Positions 20,614 to 21,959 of a stretch of 21,959 nt of DNA are shown here, piece after piece. Position 1 is the stretch's first letter. Each line of letters begins with the position of its first letter. The notes beneath the pieces are model-generated. The model did not search any database. It was not told the origin of the DNA and saw only the letters and a program-made list of their open reading frames with translations. The translations under genes and the position numbers were made by a program. Origin of the DNA: Bugula neritina (lineage: Eukaryota > Bryozoa > Gymnolaemata > Cheilostomatida > Bugulidae); assembly GCA_964035545.1 (NCBI GenBank), contig CAXIUT010000062.1, positions 1 through 21,959 on the forward strand. Reading direction: 5' to 3'.

Positions 20614-20670
20614 ATTATAGAAAATCAACTTTTTTTAATCTGATATATATTAACTAAGGCGCCAAGAGTA
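20614..20670. promoter_or_regulatory. 57-nt divergent intergenic region
   Basis: Separates the starts of the large coiled-coil gene (-) and the RFC subunit gene (+). It is the shortest divergent gap in the window and must hold both promoters if both starts are right. Confidence 0.35.
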
Positions 20671-21785
20671 ATGAGTCTTGACAAGTTTCTCAACATGAAA
20701 CCTCGTTCTATAGTCTAAAAGATGGACATATAAAACCCAGAAAAAACAACTACTCTCCCATGGATAGAAAAATAGTACTTTACCTTCCATATAGTCGTCC
20801 AAGTAAACTTAGTGAACTATCTTACCAAGAATAAGTCACTTCTTCTCTCAAAAATGTTCTCAAAACAGGAAACGTAGATGTATCATAAGTTAGATGCCTC
20901 ATTTATTATTTTATGGACCTGCTGGTACTGGAAAAACTTCTGCTATCATTGCTCTGAGTAAGGAGCTTTTTGGGTATATATCTGATTGATTCAGTCCTAA
21001 ATTTTACAAAGAAAGGATACTTGAGTTAAATGCTTCAGATGAAAGAGGGATCAATGTGATTAGATAGAAAGTGAAGAAGTTTGCCCAGCAAATGTGCGCC
21101 AAAAACCCTGATAAGTACTAATAGCCTCATAAAGAAATTATCTATGTCCTAATTATAAAATCATTGTCCTGGATGAAGCAGATCTGATGACTACTGACGC
21201 CCAGAGTGCTCTCAGAAGAGTCATTGAAGATAATTCTTCAAATACTCGTTTTGTATGATTTGCAATTATATCACCAAGTACGACTTTCTTACTCAGAATC
21301 ATCGAACCACTGGCATCTCGTTTTATTAAATTTAGGTTTAAATCTATTCCTCTTCCTGTTCAAATTTAAAAACTTCATACTATTTGCAAAGCAGAAGGAG
21401 TTATGCTTGAGTAGAAACAGATAAATGCTTTACTCGAGAAAGGAGATCTGAGACAATCTATAAATAGTCTTCAAAGTTTTCAAAAGTTGGAAGTTATACC
21501 TCAAGATGTGTTACCAATTGGTTAATAGTTTGGAGAACATGTTGTTGATAAAATTAGGAGTTGTTTATCTATGAAAGAAGTGGTTGAAGTGGCAAAATAA
21601 ATAGCTTATGGGGATACGCGAGTGATGAAGTATTAAAGAGTTTAAATTTGTCAATTATGAATTGTAAGATGGATGGAAGGAGAAAGGCAATGATACTTGA
21701 AGGTTTGAGTAAAGCTTAGGAAAGTCTTATTCTTGGAGCTTCAGATTACCACTTACAGAAGTTCTCACTTCTATTTATTATGTGA
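20671..21785 (+). CDS. RFC4: Replication factor C small subunit, RFC4 (yeast Rfc2) type
   Basis: ATG 20671, TGA 21783-21785; five introns at 20775-20794, 20874-20893, 20974-20994, 21115-21134 and 21278-21296 (20, 20, 21, 20, 19 nt). Landmarks in order: 'LPWIEKYRPSKL', Walker A 'GPAGTGKTS' (~69-77), the RFC box '[21 protein letters not shown]', Walker B '[18 protein letters not shown]', '[17 protein letters not shown]' (usually SRC) and the C-terminal collar helices ('SDEVLKSL', '[13 protein letters not shown]'). RFC is the clamp loader that opens PCNA onto primed DNA. Two one-base deletions interrupt the frame, in a T run at 21249-21252 (just before CMICNY) and a G run at 21615-21618. Allowing for them the length is 338 residues, normal for the family. 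Confidence 0.9.
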
Positions 21786-21879
21786 TCAATCTGAACTCAT
21801 GATAAAATTGATTGTCTTCTAAATATGAATAAAATTTTCTACTATTTTAAACGAATATATATGAATTATTTCAGAAGAA

Positions 21880-21959
21880 GGGGTTGGGGTTGGGGTTGGG
21901 GTTGGGGTTGGGGTTGGGGTTGGGGTTGGGGTTGGGGTTGGGTTGGGGTTGGGGTTGGG
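21880..21959. repeat. Right telomere, GGGGTT repeats
   Basis: 80 nt: regular G4T2 units with one G3T2 unit near 21939, ending in TTGGG. 94 nt of AT-rich DNA separate it from the RFC stop codon. The orientation is correct for a right chromosome end. Confidence 0.97.

Noticed and set aside
1-21959. Reading TAA/TAG as glutamine (Tetrahymena/Paramecium code)
   Set aside because: Conserved Glu positions (TEY, APE, REIM, GYPE, EF-hand position 12) fall on TAA/TAG, whereas conserved Gln uses CAA/CAG.
1-21959. CRISPR arrays, rRNA, tRNA or transposase genes
   Set aside because: None seen by eye on either strand; gaps are short and AT-rich, and the only tandem arrays are telomeric or the 21-bp pair.

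Overview
The window looks like macronuclear DNA of a ciliate, most likely a peritrich (Vorticella/Carchesium/Campanella relatives). Both physical ends carry CCCCAA/TTGGGG telomeric repeats of the oligohymenophorean type. The genes only read through if TAA and TAG are sense codons and TGA is the sole stop, and at conserved positions TAA/TAG stand for glutamate, not glutamine: the MAPK TEY and APE motifs, 'REIM' in the kinase N-lobe, the chromodomain 'GYPE', EF-hand loop position 12, and 'LNELEW' of glutaminyl cyclase. That is the peritrich nuclear code. Spliceosomal introns are tiny: 14 supported ones are all 19-21 nt, 11 of them exactly 20 nt, and all begin GTA and end AG.

Four telomeric tracts divide the window into three parts. 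Part A (1-6281) is a complete 6.3-kb chromosome with a telomere at each end: SDHAF2 (-), a coiled-coil protein (+), a kelch protein (-), a secreted class 3 lipase (-) and a SETD9-like SET protein (+). Part B (6282-15540) starts directly inside an ORF and ends in a telomere. It holds an unknown coiled-coil protein (+), an IQ-motif protein (-), a three-repeat Myb protein (-), an HP1-like chromodomain protein (-), a possible small gene (-), an SNM1/Pso2-type nuclease (+), a glutaminyl-peptide cyclotransferase (+) and an EF-hand protein (-). Part C (15541-21959) starts inside the N-lobe of an ERK7/MAPK15 kinase and ends in a telomere. It holds that kinase (+), a coiled-coil protein (+), a small EF-hand protein (+), two coiled-coil proteins (-) and a replication factor C small subunit (+).

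The internal tracts at 6213-6281 and 15466-15540 have the length and terminal permutation of the real ends and sit 143-164 nt beyond the nearest gene, as real ends do. They are followed at once by truncated coding sequence. Part C alone carries repeated one-base slips, mostly in homopolymers. The simplest reading is three chromosomes joined end-to-break, in the library or assembly or, less likely, in the cell. The alternative, that telomeric repeats are translated as (Gly-Val)n or (Gly-Leu)n N-termini, is open on sequence grounds because both arrays are in frame with an upstream ATG and with the downstream gene.

Gene packing is dense: most gaps are 50-275 nt, with divergent and convergent pairs and no operon logic. 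The mix is housekeeping (SDH assembly, RFC, SNM1), chromatin (SET, HP1-like, Myb), signalling (ERK7, EF-hands, IQ) and secreted enzymes (lipase, QC).
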